From assembly GCA_002401295.1 (NCBI GenBank), contig NVSR01000059.1, positions 1 to 14,572 on the forward strand: 14,572 nt of DNA, in the 5' to 3' direction. Each line of letters opens with the position of its first letter. Within the stretch, counting starts at the first letter, position 1. This document shows, in pieces, positions 1 through 7,492 of the stretch. The translations under genes were made by a program, and so were the position numbers. The notes beneath the pieces were generated by a model. The model ran no database searches. It saw only the letters and a list, made by a program, of their open reading frames with translations, and had not been told where the DNA came from. The stretch comes from SAR324 cluster bacterium (GTDB taxonomy: Bacteria > SAR324 > XYD2-FULL-50-16).

Positions 1-264
1 AGCAATTCATATGTGCAATGGGTATTAAACGAGTTAAATTTGGATTTGGCGCTAGGCCCATCTGCTATCGGGAAAGACTACTTGGGATTTATAGGAATCA
101 AAACTTTTAACAATGGCTTTCAGGTCTCAACACCTTTTTTGGGAGTTAAGGTAAAATGGCCAGGTAGGTTTGAAATTCACATACTTACATTAACATTTGG
201 TATCAGCATCAAACCATTCCAGCTTGCTATTCCATTTTATAGAATGAAAAGAAAAAACTTCTAA
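1..264 (+). CDS. 3' end of an unrecognised reading frame (partial, hypothetical)
   Basis: The frame is open from the first base of the window to a TAA at 262-264, so the gene may begin upstream. The only start candidate near the edge is a GTG at 13. The visible ~87 residues carry no motif I recognise. They alternate hydrophobic and polar residues with many Phe, Ile and Gly, which suggests beta structure, and end in a basic tail (RMKRKNF). Base composition is AT-rich like the next gene and unlike the rec genes. It could also be a chance open frame. I assign no function. Confidence 0.4.
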   Translation, partial: SNSYVQWVLNELNLDLALGPSAIGKDYLGFIGIKTFNNGFQVSTPFLGVKVKWPGRFEIHILTLTFGISIKPFQLAIPFYRMKRKNF

Positions 265-403
265 TAAAACGTTTCGCAGGGTAGTTAGAGCCTTCACCTA
301 TAAGCTATTAAACTGATTTTAGGCCTTTATTTGTACAGATAGCTGCACATTGTCCTCAGACGAGTGCCATGTTTTACTTTGTGATTTAATCCGGTATTAG
401 AAA
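265..403. other. Intergenic spacer ahead of the DUF1444 gene
   Basis: This 139-bp AT-rich spacer holds no convincing Shine-Dalgarno before the ATG at 404 and no clear sigma70 pair. I compared its ends with integron attC core sites (RYYYAAC ... GTTRRRY) because it separates two short AT-rich frames in one orientation, and found no matching pair. Confidence 0.4.
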
Positions 404-1216
404 ATGGATAAAAAACAATTTACAGATTATTTCCTTGAACGTTTTATTTTAGAATTCTCAGAATTAACATTTTCAAAAGTCTCTGAACTTCATATTAGTT
501 TATCTGACCTTGAAGGCTTGAAATCGGACATTTTTCTAGAAAATGCCTACGGTGACTATTTATCTGAATACAAAAATATTGAGGCCATTACTCAGGACCG
601 AATTAATCAATTAAAAAACCAAGCTAGTAGAAATGCCAGTGTCAATAGTTCAAATATTTTTCCTGTCCTTAAACCTTTATCTTTTTTAGATAATGTTCGA
701 AAGCAGTTGGGTGAAACCAATAATTCTGATGGGGACCTCTCAATGGTCTTCCATAAACTCAATGAAGATATTTTCATCTTTTATGTTTTTAACACGCAAG
801 AATCGATGAACTTTGTTCTTCAAGAAGACTTGGACAAGTTAAATATTAATGCATCTGATATCAGAAAAATTGCGGTAGAAAATTTAGAAGAGCATTTTAG
901 TAAAATTGATGTCTCAATTAAAAGAATGGAGTATCCCGGTAAAGGGAATATTTTCCTCTTATCGACTGACAAAAATTATGAAGCTTCGGCATTGTTGTCA
1001 GCAATGCTTTGGAACAAAAAAATTCTTCCGGTGAAAGGTGATTTTGTTGCGTTTGTACCAACGCGAAGTATGCTGCTGGTGGTTGGTAGTAAAGATACCC
1101 AGGGCATTCAAGATGCTTCTACTGTTGCAACTCAAGGATATGAAGAAATAGGCTATTCTATTTCTCCATACGGATACTTAAAGAAGGATGACCAGTGGAT
1201 AAGATTTGATTCCTAG
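404..1216 (+). CDS. DUF1444 family protein (YtpQ-like)
   Basis: The 270-residue product matches the DUF1444 family (type member YtpQ of Bacillus subtilis, also about 270 residues) in length and in order of conserved blocks. Seen here are a helical N-terminus, then 'IFPVLKPLSFLDNVRK' (about residues 86-101). Next comes a central block 'EDIFIFYVFNT' and 'LNINASDIRKIAVENLEEH'. After that comes a C-terminal block with 'GNIFLLSTDKNYEASALL' and 'GDFVAFVPTRSMLLVV'. There is no signal peptide or membrane segment, so it should be cytoplasmic. The family has no established biochemical function. The coding sequence is visibly richer in A+T than the downstream rec and pdxJ genes, which may reflect separate ancestry. 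No good Shine-Dalgarno precedes the ATG, but the start fits family length. Confidence 0.8.
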   Translation: MDKKQFTDYFLERFILEFSELTFSKVSELHISLSDLEGLKSDIFLENAYGDYLSEYKNIEAITQDRINQLKNQASRNASVNSSNIFPVLKPLSFLDNVRKQLGETNNSDGDLSMVFHKLNEDIFIFYVFNTQESMNFVLQEDLDKLNINASDIRKIAVENLEEHFSKIDVSIKRMEYPGKGNIFLLSTDKNYEASALLSAMLWNKKILPVKGDFVAFVPTRSMLLVVGSKDTQGIQDASTVATQGYEEIGYSISPYGYLKKDDQWIRFDS

Positions 1217-1244
1217 GGAATAGTTGTCGCTCTTTTCTTTTTCA

Positions 1245-1278
1245 GAAAAGCCGCCACGTAGGGCGGCGCTACCGTTTT
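1245..1278 (+). terminator. GC-rich hairpin with T tract after the DUF1444 gene (possible terminator or repeat unit)
   Basis: A perfect 6-bp stem, GCCGCC (1250-1255) and GGCGGC (1262-1267), encloses a 6-nt loop and is followed seven bases later by a run of five T. Flanking GAAAA and TTTTC could extend the pairing across a bulge. It sits 34 bp after the DUF1444 stop, where a terminator is expected. The T tract is not directly adjacent to the stem, so strength is uncertain. The high-GC island in an AT-rich stretch could equally be a dispersed intergenic repeat. Confidence 0.35.
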
Positions 1279-1304
1279 TCAATAGCCTCCTTCAATTTTT
1301 GAAA

Positions 1305-2318
1305 ATGATGTCATTCGAAAAATTAAAAAGACCCACAACTATTAAGGAAATGCACCAATGCAGCTGGAAATGGATTACCAAAGAAAGTTGGCTTAAAGGG
1401 ATGTCATTTCAACTAAAGCCCACGGATGTTGTTGTCTCACCTTATCCTAAGTGTGGAACTACCTGGGTTCAGCAAATCGTGCATGGATTGAGAACTCGGG
1501 GATCTATGGCATTTGACGAGATTATTGAAGTCTCTCCCTGGTTGGAAATAGCTTTTGATGTTGGGATAAATCTGGATAAACCTCAACCTGCTCTACCGCG
1601 TCTGTTCAAGAGTCATATGTTTTGGGAACAGATTCCCAAAGGAGGTAAATATATTTATGTCATTCGTGATCCCAAAGACACCCTAGTCTCAAAATATCAT
1701 TTCGAAGAAGGTTGGTGGTTTGAAAAAGGCTCGATTTCAATCGAAGAATACGCAAAGGATAGCTTTATTCCTGATAATGCCTATTGGTTACATCTGTTAT
1801 CTTGGTGGCAGCAACTCCATAATCCAAATGTACTAATTTTATGTTTTGAAGACCTGAAAAAAGACCTGAGCAAATACATTCCTCTCATTGCCCATTTTAT
1901 CAACTGTGAACTTGATCAGGAGCTTCAGGATATAGTATTGAGACAATCTTCATTCGAGTTCATGAAGAAGCATGAACATAAGTTTGATGAACACATCACA
2001 AGAGGCAAGCGAGAAAAAGTCATGGGATTACCATCAAATGCAGATGTCTCAAAAATCAGAAAAGGTGATGTTGGTGATGCCTATCTAGAGCTTCCTGACT
2101 CAGTGCATGAGTTACTGGATAAAATATGGAATCAGGTTGTCCGGCAGAAGACCCAATTTAAGACATTCCAAGAAATGCGCACCGCTTTATCAGAAGTAAA
2201 TTACTCATCGTATCCCCTAGGCCAATCCCAGCCGTATCCCCAGCGCCAGGGGAAGGGGGAACTGGGAGATCCACCTATGCGAACCCCCAAAAACATGAGA
2301 TTTCCAGTCATTGAATAA
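1305..2318 (+). CDS. Sulfotransferase domain protein (PAPS-dependent, SULT1-type)
   Basis: It transfers a sulfonate group from 3'-phosphoadenosine-5'-phosphosulfate (PAPS) to an unidentified acceptor, probably in the cytoplasm since no signal peptide is seen. Numbering from the ATG at 1305 (337 residues), the 5'-phosphosulfate loop is 'YPKCGTTW' with Lys49. The likely catalytic His is His104 in 'FKSHM'. The 3'-phosphate motif is 'YVIRDPKDTLVS' with Arg121 and Ser129. The late PAPS motif 'RKGDVGD' begins at Arg252. A longer frame begins at TTG 1224 with AGGGA just upstream. Those 27 extra residues read through a GC-rich hairpin and precede the normal SULT N-terminus, so I prefer ATG 1305 or 1308, although neither has a clear Shine-Dalgarno. 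SULT proteins usually end near residue 295-300. Here about 38 extra residues (from about 2201) lie antisense over the convergent PLA2-like gene. The acceptor cannot be predicted. Confidence 0.85.
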   Translation: MMSFEKLKRPTTIKEMHQCSWKWITKESWLKGMSFQLKPTDVVVSPYPKCGTTWVQQIVHGLRTRGSMAFDEIIEVSPWLEIAFDVGINLDKPQPALPRLFKSHMFWEQIPKGGKYIYVIRDPKDTLVSKYHFEEGWWFEKGSISIEEYAKDSFIPDNAYWLHLLSWWQQLHNPNVLILCFEDLKKDLSKYIPLIAHFINCELDQELQDIVLRQSSFEFMKKHEHKFDEHITRGKREKVMGLPSNADVSKIRKGDVGDAYLELPDSVHELLDKIWNQVVRQKTQFKTFQEMRTALSEVNYSSYPLGQSQPYPQRQGKGELGDPPMRTPKNMRFPVIE

Positions 2319-2647
2319 CCTTCATCATTGAGGCAGGTTCTGAATTTCTGATCCGCGCTTTCACGATCTTCGGAACTTCCACCACACCAGTACTTGATAT
2401 CATGCTGAATGCAGCAAGCCAGCCAAGGATCATCCGGCCAAGCGGAGCAGCCATCTGTGGTGAAATTGTGAGGCGGTAAGTTCTCAAGGCCTCGCTTTTC
2501 TGCACAAAAACTCTGGGCTTCCAATTCAATTTTTTGTGATGCTTCTATGTTCTCTTCATAGGGCGCAATACTATGGTTGACTGGTGTGCAGCTGGCCATC
2601 AACAGCAAAAGTAGAATCCATGAGGAGACAATGATTGTCTTGAGCAT
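2201..2647 (-). CDS. Small lipoprotein with phospholipase A2-like active site
   Basis: The 148-residue product starts with a hydrophobic segment (about residues 5-17) ending in a lipobox-like 'LMASC' with Cys20, so it is probably a lipid-anchored envelope protein. The core holds 'TTDGCSAWPD' (about 63-72) and then 'CCIQHDIKYWCGG' (78-90). This resembles the CCxxHDxxY signature of secreted PLA2 enzymes: His82 would be the catalytic His, Asp83 a calcium ligand and Asp99 the possible partner Asp on the second helix. The tail 'VRIGGS...RWGYGW' is, from memory, conserved in bacterial homologues, supporting the frame to its stop. It follows the Omp85-like gene by 17 bp on the same strand, so the two are probably co-transcribed. 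The Shine-Dalgarno is weak. Enzyme activity is inferred only; many bacterial members are annotated as hypothetical. Confidence 0.75.
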   Translation of the reverse strand: MLKTIIVSSWILLLLLMASCTPVNHSIAPYEENIEASQKIELEAQSFCAEKRGLENLPPHNFTTDGCSAWPDDPWLACCIQHDIKYWCGGSSEDRESADQKFRTCLNDEGYSMTGNLMFLGVRIGGSPSSPFPWRWGYGWDWPRGYDE

Positions 2648-2664
2648 CTTGAATCAGTTTAAAA

Positions 2665-3924
2665 TTATAAAATATCCCAGGGGTAACCAAAAAATAAAAT
2701 GGTCTCTGCTCCTTCCTCACCCACGGAATAATCAAGGCGGTAAACTAACCCGGAGCCCATTACGGCCCGTATACCTATTCCTGTGGAGTGTCTGGTTTCT
2801 TTGAAGAGGTCTTCCTCCTTATCTGCGACACTGCCATACTCGTAAAAGAAAGCGATCTGTATGGCGGTTCTCAGGTCTTCCATGAAAAAGATATTAAATC
2901 TTTCCTTTTCATCAGTTAGATTCCAGCGGAATTCTGTGCCGTAAAATCGGGTATGGGCTCCATGAAAACGTGTATTGATAAAAGAGCGCAAGCGGCTATT
3001 ACCACCCAAAGTGGAAGCGGATCCGTAAGTATTTTGGGCGATGATTTGATCTTTGGCTTTGTCCTTTTCAGAATCACAGACGGAGTCTCCCGTAGCACAG
3101 GTGAAGTCATTGCCAACCTTGTTTCGGTCCGTTTCCCCTTGTCGCAATACAACAGCATCTGACTGGAAATAATTGAAAAGCCAGGTGCTATTCGTCAAAA
3201 CAGGAATGAAAGCCGTGGCATTGACATCGACAGTATAAAACTCAACATTCTCTTCTTTCACATTCTGTGGGAAATTTCGACTCCACTTGACGCGAAAACC
3301 ATTGCGAGGATCGTTGCGATCATCCGTCAAATCCAGGGTCACGCTACCATTGGCAATAATTTCTTCATCTGACATTGGATCATCAATTTCTGCAATCAGC
3401 TTGCCATCACTATCTACAATGCTTTCAATTCTCGCTTGAGTTGTGTACCTCTGATAGGCGAACTCAAGTCGTCGTTCCGCAAAGGTCAGGATCAGTTGTC
3501 CACCGTAAAAGACTGAATCTGTGAGATGGGCCGTATTGAACTCATCGGGATCTTCATCTCCCTCCATACCTCGACTATTATTAATTCCAAAACCAGCTTT
3601 ACTAATCCTCGATGCCCCGATATCTAAGATCAAACGTTTGGAAATCAGGTGTATGTCTGATATGCCAATGGCGTTACCTTCCACATCCCCTGTAATGGCT
3701 AATCCATAGGTATCCACATAACTCCCCCCGATATTGATCAATCCGGCTCCAATCGCCACGCCTTTACCAATCCCCGGAATATTGTAGGGAGCAGGGAAAA
3801 TAGCATAAGAAAACTCGTCCCTGAATTGAGGAGTCCGACGGTCAAATTCCCAAGCAAAAATCTGTGCTGACCAGAGCAAAAGGCAAAGGGCTAGTAAGGT
3901 CCTTCTAATTGTATTGGCTGACAT
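2665..3924 (-). CDS. Omp85/surface-antigen superfamily outer-membrane beta-barrel without POTRA domains
   Basis: A signal peptide (basic 'RR' at 7-8, hydrophobic core 10-20, likely cleavage after 'IFA' at 24) directs the 419-residue product out of the cytoplasm. The mature protein goes straight into beta-barrel sequence. 'DLTDDRNDPRNGFRV' (198-212) is the typical Omp85 'D.RD.P..G' strand motif. 'GGNSRLRSF' (308-315) corresponds to the region carrying the conserved (V/I)RG(F/Y) loop, here LRSF with Gly replaced by Ser. 'FFYEYGSV' (359-366) and 'STGIGIRAVMGSGLVYRLDYS' (380-400) are the usual penultimate strands. BamA and TamA carry N-terminal POTRA repeats, which are absent here, so it is not the essential BamA. 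Two Cys (276, 283) in a likely surface loop could form a disulfide. It lies upstream of, and probably in an operon with, the PLA2-like lipoprotein gene. The transport substrate, if any, is unknown. Confidence 0.8.
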   Translation of the reverse strand: MSANTIRRTLLALCLLLWSAQIFAWEFDRRTPQFRDEFSYAIFPAPYNIPGIGKGVAIGAGLINIGGSYVDTYGLAITGDVEGNAIGISDIHLISKRLILDIGASRISKAGFGINNSRGMEGDEDPDEFNTAHLTDSVFYGGQLILTFAERRLEFAYQRYTTQARIESIVDSDGKLIAEIDDPMSDEEIIANGSVTLDLTDDRNDPRNGFRVKWSRNFPQNVKEENVEFYTVDVNATAFIPVLTNSTWLFNYFQSDAVVLRQGETDRNKVGNDFTCATGDSVCDSEKDKAKDQIIAQNTYGSASTLGGNSRLRSFINTRFHGAHTRFYGTEFRWNLTDEKERFNIFFMEDLRTAIQIAFFYEYGSVADKEEDLFKETRHSTGIGIRAVMGSGLVYRLDYSVGEEGAETILFFGYPWDIL

Positions 3925-4209
3925 ATATTTAGTACTTCAATAATCTATTAATAGAGTTGACCTTTAGAGGTTCCTCTGGAAAAAGAAACGGAAGCTAAAG
4001 GATTATTCAAATTTGTAGATGATTGTCTATAAGAAAGACTTAATCAATTTATAACTTTTTCTTCGTGCTCTTCCTGTTCTTTGTGGTTTTTTGGGTAGCC
4101 TCCAGAGTGGCTACTGAAAAGGATTGTCCCTTTGTTTGGATTGGTTTAACACTAAGCATTACTTCGTGGATATCAATAAAAAACAAGTGCAAGGGATCAG
4201 AGAGATAAC
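3925..4209. promoter_or_regulatory. Divergent intergenic region between the Omp85-like operon and recCBD
   Basis: These 285 bp separate two divergent transcription units and must carry both promoters, though I cannot place either firmly. On the plus strand, TTAACA (4146-4151) lies 17 bp before a poor GATATC (4169-4174); an AGAGAG Shine-Dalgarno-like run stands just before the recC ATG. Toward the minus-strand gene there is a perfect 12-bp palindrome, TCTATTAATAGA (3944-3955), and an AGAGG-TT-CCTCT inverted repeat (3966-3977). Either could be an operator or chance. No RNA gene is evident. Confidence 0.35.
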
Positions 4210-7200
4210 ATGGCCGGATTTTATTTATTTTCCAGCAATCGACAGGAAGCGTTGATTCAGCAATTGGCGGAAACTCTACAGAACAATCCCCTGCCGAATC
4301 CCTTAACACCCGAATTAATCATGGTGCAAAACCATGGGATGCAACGTTGGGTTTCTTTAGAGTTGGCGCGTATCAATGGGATTGAAGCCAACACCAAATA
4401 TTTGTTCCCCAATGAGCTCTTGCAGATCAGCTTCCAGGAAATTATCCCAAATTACCAAGCACCACAACGACAAGAAGAAGATCTCCTGATTTGGAAAATC
4501 ATGGAAATCTTGCCTTCCCTCTTGGATCAATCTCAATTCGCCCTGCTTCGTCATTATCTGGAGGGTGACCAACCTCTCAAAGCCTTCCAGCTCGCAAAAC
4601 GGATTGCGGGATTGTTTGATCAATACAGCATGTTTCGTCCGGAAATGTTGCTGGAATGGGAGAACAGTGAAAAAGGGGATTGGCAAGCGGAACTCTGGCG
4701 GCACCTGCCTCAGGAAATCAGGGATCGACAGAAGCCAAAGCTGCGAGAACAATTCCACCAACATTTTGCCGCTGCCTTTCAGAGACCCAATAAAATTCCC
4801 CTTCGAGTCTCCATCTTTGGGATATCATCTCTGCCTCCCTTACACGTGGATATTCTCAATTCACTGGCAGAACATGTGGAAATTTACCTGTTTTTTCTCA
4901 ATCCGACGGATATGTATTGGGGGGATATCCTCTCGGACAAGGAAATATTGAAGCAGGTTGATCGCTATAATCGTTTGGCGGAAGTCAAAAAAAAATATCA
5001 TGAAAGTGTTGATGAAGAAGAGCTGTATTTTGATACGGGAAATGCTCTACTGGCTTCTCTGGGGAAATTTGGGAAGGAATTTTTCCAGTTAATGATTGAA
5101 CAGAACCTGATGGATGCACCGGGAGAAGCTGGATTTGAAGAGCCAGAAGCAGGCTGTCTGCTGGAATGTATCCAAAGGGATATCTTTCGGTTGGAGAATC
5201 CGGCGCAAGAACAACTGGACCTTGAAGATCGATCCTTACAGATCCACTCCTGCCACAGCCCAATGCGGGAGGTGGAGGTTCTGCTGGACCAATTACTGTA
5301 CCTGATGGATCAAGACCCCAATCTCAAACCCAGCGACATTCTGGTGATGACACCGGATATTGAAAGTTATGCGCCTTTGATTCACTCTGTTTTTGGTGGC
5401 ACCCAATATGGGGGTCGAGCATTTCCCTTTTCAATTGCCGATCGGGGGATTCGTCAGGAAAGTAAAGTTATCCAATATTTCATCAAATTATTGGAATTGC
5501 CCAAGGGACGTTTTACGGTCACTGATGTTTTTGAGTTATTGGAGTCTGAACCCATTCGCAACCTCTTTCACCTCACTGATGATGAGGTGACTATGATTCG
5601 AGGCTGGGTACAAAAAGCAAATATTCGCTGGGGTATTGATGCTGCTTTTCGGGAAAAGATGGGGACCCCCGCAACCTATGAAACAACCTGGGAGTTCGGT
5701 ATTGATCGAATTTTGACGGGATATGCCATGCCCGGAGAAGAGCAGCTGCTCTTCCAGGACATTTTGCCCTTTGATGATATTGAGGGTAATAACGCAGCTG
5801 TCTTTGGTCGTTTCCTTGAATTTTACGAGCGCCTCAAAGCACTATTGCAACCAGGGAAATACACACTGGAAAGGTCACGTTCTCTAGCTGATTGGGCGAC
5901 CCTTTTTCGTGACTTGGTCCGTTTGTTCTTCCAGGAAGATGAAACTTGGAGTCGTGAATTGGAATTATTACGCGGTGCTTTGGAAGGCTTAAAAAGCTTT
6001 GGTGATATAGAACTCAAAGTAGACATTTCAGTCATCAGTAGTTTCCTGATTGAGCGGCTGGACGACTCGGCACGCAAGATGGGATTCCTTGGTTTTGGAG
6101 TCACCTTTTGCTCCATGATGCCCATGCGCAGCATTCCTTTCCAGGTGATTGCCTTGTTGGGAATGAATGACAAGGCCTTCCCTCGCATTATCCGTCCACT
6201 CTCCTTTGATTTGATGCAGCTGGATCATCGACTGGGTGATCGTTCCCTGAAAGATGAGGATCGATACCTCTTTTTAGAAACACTGCTTTCCACACGGCAA
6301 GTTCTTTATATTAGTTACGTAGGCCAGAGCATTAAAGACAATACTAGCCTGACACCTTCTACCTTAGTCACAGAACTTATTCATTATGTTGAGCAAGGTT
6401 ATGAAATAGAGGGGAAGACAATCCCCGAGCACTTGGTTACCAAACATCCCTTGCAGCCTTTCAATCCTAAGTATTTTCAAAAAAACAGCGAATTATTCAG
6501 CTATTCACAGGAAAACCTGCACGCGGCAAACCATCTGAATCAGGATGAGGCACGGCAAGCCCCTCAGTTTGAAGTAGAGCTTCCCCCCATCGATGATGAG
6601 TTTTTAGAGGTTAACGTCACGTCATTGGTTCGCTTTTTTGATCAACCGGCAGCTTATCTCTTCAAAAACCGGCTCAAGGCCTATTTGGATAAGGAAGAGG
6701 CGCTACCGGAAGAAGAGGAGCCTTTTCTTCTCGGTGCTTTAGAGAATTATTCAATGCAAGCAAGATTGGTTGAGGCGCTGTTAGAAAAAAGTAATGCCCA
6801 GGATCAAAAGAAAATATTTAAAGCCATGGGCACCCTGCCTCTGGCTCAGGTAGGCGAGCTAACCTTCGAACACTTACACAATGAAACGGAGAGCTTTGTC
6901 CACCAGGTTGCGCCCTACTTGCAGGAGGAAAAATTGCCTCCTTTTACCTATGAGTTTGATTTGGGAGAATTCCATGTGCAGGGTGTGATCACCGCTGCCT
7001 ATCAGAATGGATTATTTTATTACCGTCCCTCCAGGGTGAAAGTCAAAGATCGCCTGCGTATCTGGCTGGAACAGTTGATTTTGAATTACCTGCAACCCTC
7101 TGGTTATCCCTTGAGTGCCACACTCATTGGTAAGGAAAAAAAGAGTGGCGACGCGGAGATTTTCTCCTGTGCCTCCATCGATCACGCAGAGGACAAATTA

Positions 7201-7491
7201 AAGCTATTTTTAGATTATTATCGGCAAGGTTTATCATCCCCTTTAGCTTTTTTCCCTAGAACGGCAAACCAATACGTGGAGACATTCCTGCTGAAAGAGG
7301 ATCAAGAGAAAGCACAAACTGCAGCCTTGGGGACTTGGCTGGGTAATGATAATTTCCCCGGCGAATGGCAACAAAACCCTTACTTCCAGCGTTGCTTCAA
7401 AGAGCATGAACTCTTTAAGGACAATACTTTTGAGCGGATCCTGACGGAGTTACTCATACCTGTTTATACCATGCAAGTGAGGGAGGGATAA
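4210..7491 (+). CDS. recC: RecC, exodeoxyribonuclease V gamma subunit
   Basis: RecC is the subunit of the RecBCD helicase-nuclease that splits the duplex and scans the exiting 3' strand for Chi. The 1093-residue product is close to the Escherichia coli length (1122). The N-terminal block contains 'MVQNHGMQRW' and 'ELARINGIEAN'. The middle has 'SLQIHSCHSPMREVEVLLDQ' (about 343-362) and 'FPFSIADRGIRQES'. The hallmark block 'FCSMMPMRSIPFQVIALLGM' (about 632-651) is followed by 'GDRSLKDEDRYLFLETLL' (about 676-693), 'YISYVGQSIKDN' and 'PSTLVTEL'. The C-terminal region corresponds to the inactive nuclease-like domain. As in other RecC proteins, no Walker A motif is seen. It is the first gene of the operon and ends one base before the recB ATG. 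Confidence 0.96.
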   Translation: MAGFYLFSSNRQEALIQQLAETLQNNPLPNPLTPELIMVQNHGMQRWVSLELARINGIEANTKYLFPNELLQISFQEIIPNYQAPQRQEEDLLIWKIMEILPSLLDQSQFALLRHYLEGDQPLKAFQLAKRIAGLFDQYSMFRPEMLLEWENSEKGDWQAELWRHLPQEIRDRQKPKLREQFHQHFAAAFQRPNKIPLRVSIFGISSLPPLHVDILNSLAEHVEIYLFFLNPTDMYWGDILSDKEILKQVDRYNRLAEVKKKYHESVDEEELYFDTGNALLASLGKFGKEFFQLMIEQNLMDAPGEAGFEEPEAGCLLECIQRDIFRLENPAQEQLDLEDRSLQIHSCHSPMREVEVLLDQLLYLMDQDPNLKPSDILVMTPDIESYAPLIHSVFGGTQYGGRAFPFSIADRGIRQESKVIQYFIKLLELPKGRFTVTDVFELLESEPIRNLFHLTDDEVTMIRGWVQKANIRWGIDAAFREKMGTPATYETTWEFGIDRILTGYAMPGEEQLLFQDILPFDDIEGNNAAVFGRFLEFYERLKALLQPGKYTLERSRSLADWATLFRDLVRLFFQEDETWSRELELLRGALEGLKSFGDIELKVDISVISSFLIERLDDSARKMGFLGFGVTFCSMMPMRSIPFQVIALLGMNDKAFPRIIRPLSFDLMQLDHRLGDRSLKDEDRYLFLETLLSTRQVLYISYVGQSIKDNTSLTPSTLVTELIHYVEQGYEIEGKTIPEHLVTKHPLQPFNPKYFQKNSELFSYSQENLHAANHLNQDEARQAPQFEVELPPIDDEFLEVNVTSLVRFFDQPAAYLFKNRLKAYLDKEEALPEEEEPFLLGALENYSMQARLVEALLEKSNAQDQKKIFKAMGTLPLAQVGELTFEHLHNETESFVHQVAPYLQEEKLPPFTYEFDLGEFHVQGVITAAYQNGLFYYRPSRVKVKDRLRIWLEQLILNYLQPSGYPLSATLIGKEKKSGDAEIFSCASIDHAEDKLKLFLDYYRQGLSSPLAFFPRTANQYVETFLLKEDQEKAQTAALGTWLGNDNFPGEWQQNPYFQRCFKEHELFKDNTFERILTELLIPVYTMQVREG

Positions 7492-7492
7492 C

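Noticed and set aside
265..403. Integron attC site between the first two frames
   Set aside because: No paired RYYYAAC and GTTRRRY core sites with the right spacing and symmetry were found.
1075..1082. An exact E. coli Chi octamer, GCTGGTGG, on the plus strand
   Set aside because: One copy in about 14.6 kb on two strands is roughly what chance gives, and Chi sequences differ between species, so it says nothing about this RecBCD.
1224..1304. Extended sulfotransferase start at TTG 1224 with AGGGA upstream
   Set aside because: The added 27 residues read through a GC-rich hairpin and precede the normal family N-terminus; ATG 1305/1308 is more plausible, though the AGGGA keeps some doubt.
4049..4309. 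Minus-strand frame with a lysine-rich end (NRKSTKKKL) upstream of recC
   Set aside because: Much of it is antisense to the well-supported recC start; the shorter version from 4159 has only ~36 residues, with no Shine-Dalgarno or recognisable domain.
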